From assembly GCA_002309015.1 (NCBI GenBank), contig DBWM01000050.1, forward strand, positions 53,524-94,555: DNA of 41,032 bases, given 5' to 3'. The notes beneath the pieces were generated by a model. It was not told the DNA's origin. It was given only the letters and a program-made list of their open reading frames with translations, and made no database searches. Within the stretch, counting starts at the first letter, position 1. Every line of letters starts with the position of its first letter. This document shows positions 40,765 to 41,032 of the stretch, one piece after another. This DNA comes from Myxococcales bacterium UBA1238 (GTDB taxonomy: Bacteria > Myxococcota_A > Bradymonadia > UBA7976 > UBA1532). The translations under genes were made by a program, and so were the position numbers.

Positions 40765-40891
40765 AAAGAATCAATGTGAGACCTCATCTCCCCTCAACAG
40801 GATGAACCCAATCGCGGTTTCTTTTTAGCGGGCTGTTGTCTGATGCCTTTGCTGAGGCCATGAAGCTGCACATGCTTTGATCAGACGGGCA

Positions 40892-41032
40892 TCACCTGTG
40901 CCAGTGATCGTGATGATGCATGGGGGGATCCTGGCAGGTGACATGACCGGAGTTGTCTTTTGCGCATGCCCCAAAGGGGGTCTGAGCGCAGGTGACATGA
41001 CCGGCATTGTCTTTCATACATTGATAGCCAAA
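40892..41032 (-). CDS. C-terminal end of a Cys-repeat protein with His-rich tail (partial)
   Basis: A minus-strand frame enters from the right edge and runs 46 codons to a TGA at 40892-40894. It encodes two near-identical 18-residue modules, CMKDNAGHVTC and CAKDNSGHVTC, each followed by a Pro-containing linker (AQTPFG, QDPP). It ends in MHHHDHWHR, with five His in the last nine residues. The paired Cys and 54-base DNA periodicity argue for real coding sequence of a Cys-rich, probably secreted, repeat protein. The start lies outside the window, so neither length nor a signal peptide can be judged. The opposing strand offers no competing frame with similar regularity. Confidence 0.55.
   Translation of the reverse strand, partial: FGYQCMKDNAGHVTCAQTPFGACAKDNSGHVTCQDPPMHHHDHWHR
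40934..41014. repeat. 54-bp-period direct repeat at the right edge
   Basis: GCAGGTGACATGACCGG at 40934-40950 recurs exactly at 40988-41004, and both are followed by a near-identical TTGTCTTT. The spacing is 54 bases, or 18 codons, matching the two Cys modules of the partial minus-strand gene. More copies may lie beyond the window. Confidence 0.8.

Overview
The window looks like a chromosomal segment of a Gram-negative bacterium, most likely a Myxococcota or Bradymonadota-type (former deltaproteobacterial) lineage. The pointers are an AgmX/PglI-type C-terminal domain at the left edge, LpxD and two proteins that look like outer-membrane barrels (so a Gram-negative envelope), Cys-rich lipoproteins with a 'DGxDNDGD' calcium-type motif, and a YceI-like protein fused neither to a signal peptide nor to a lipobox. 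This placement is inference; no rRNA gene or other decisive marker is present. I recognised no tRNA, rRNA, CRISPR array or transposase.

Left part, 1-23435, is mostly housekeeping. In order: the end of an AgmX/PglI-domain protein; a solitary rplC; dapF behind a zinc-finger-less DnaJ (both minus strand); then a plus-strand run xerC-hslV-hslU-unknown membrane protein-argD with very short gaps; lpxD and a YceI-like gene (minus); pbpC (plus). A tightly coupled minus-strand operon follows, reading 19812 down to 11810: 5'-nucleotidase lipoprotein, Cys-rich lipoprotein, and two paralogous barrel-like proteins. Start and stop codons overlap at two of its three junctions. Then come a fused homocysteine methyltransferase/methylenetetrahydrofolate reductase (plus) and a UbiB-family kinase (minus).

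Right part, 23436-41032, is accessory in character, and every complete gene is on the plus strand. It opens with an HU-like/DUF4469 protein of a type I associate with Bacteroidota and five 23-bp tandem repeats. It then holds a nitroreductase, two diverged copies of an AAA-ATPase/PD-(D/E)XK protein 3.7 kb apart, a flavodoxin-like protein, and at least seven paralogues of an unrecognised small secreted/membrane family (P1-P7) whose ends are conserved and whose middles are diverse. A BspA-like lipoprotein and a PAP2 phosphatase sit inside that array, and a relic of an eighth family member lies between genes at 30320-30358.

The array is followed by an FMN reductase and a three-gene cassette with near-zero spacing: a Met-rich unknown, a VWA/MIDAS protein and an unusual PurA-like enzyme. 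The plus-strand genes end with a lipoprotein serpin. A Cys-repeat protein enters from the right edge on the minus strand. The two best candidates for an undescribed system are the P-family array with its AAA/PD-(D/E)XK partners, and the Met-rich/VWA/PurA-like cassette. No gap between genes exceeds 300 bases.
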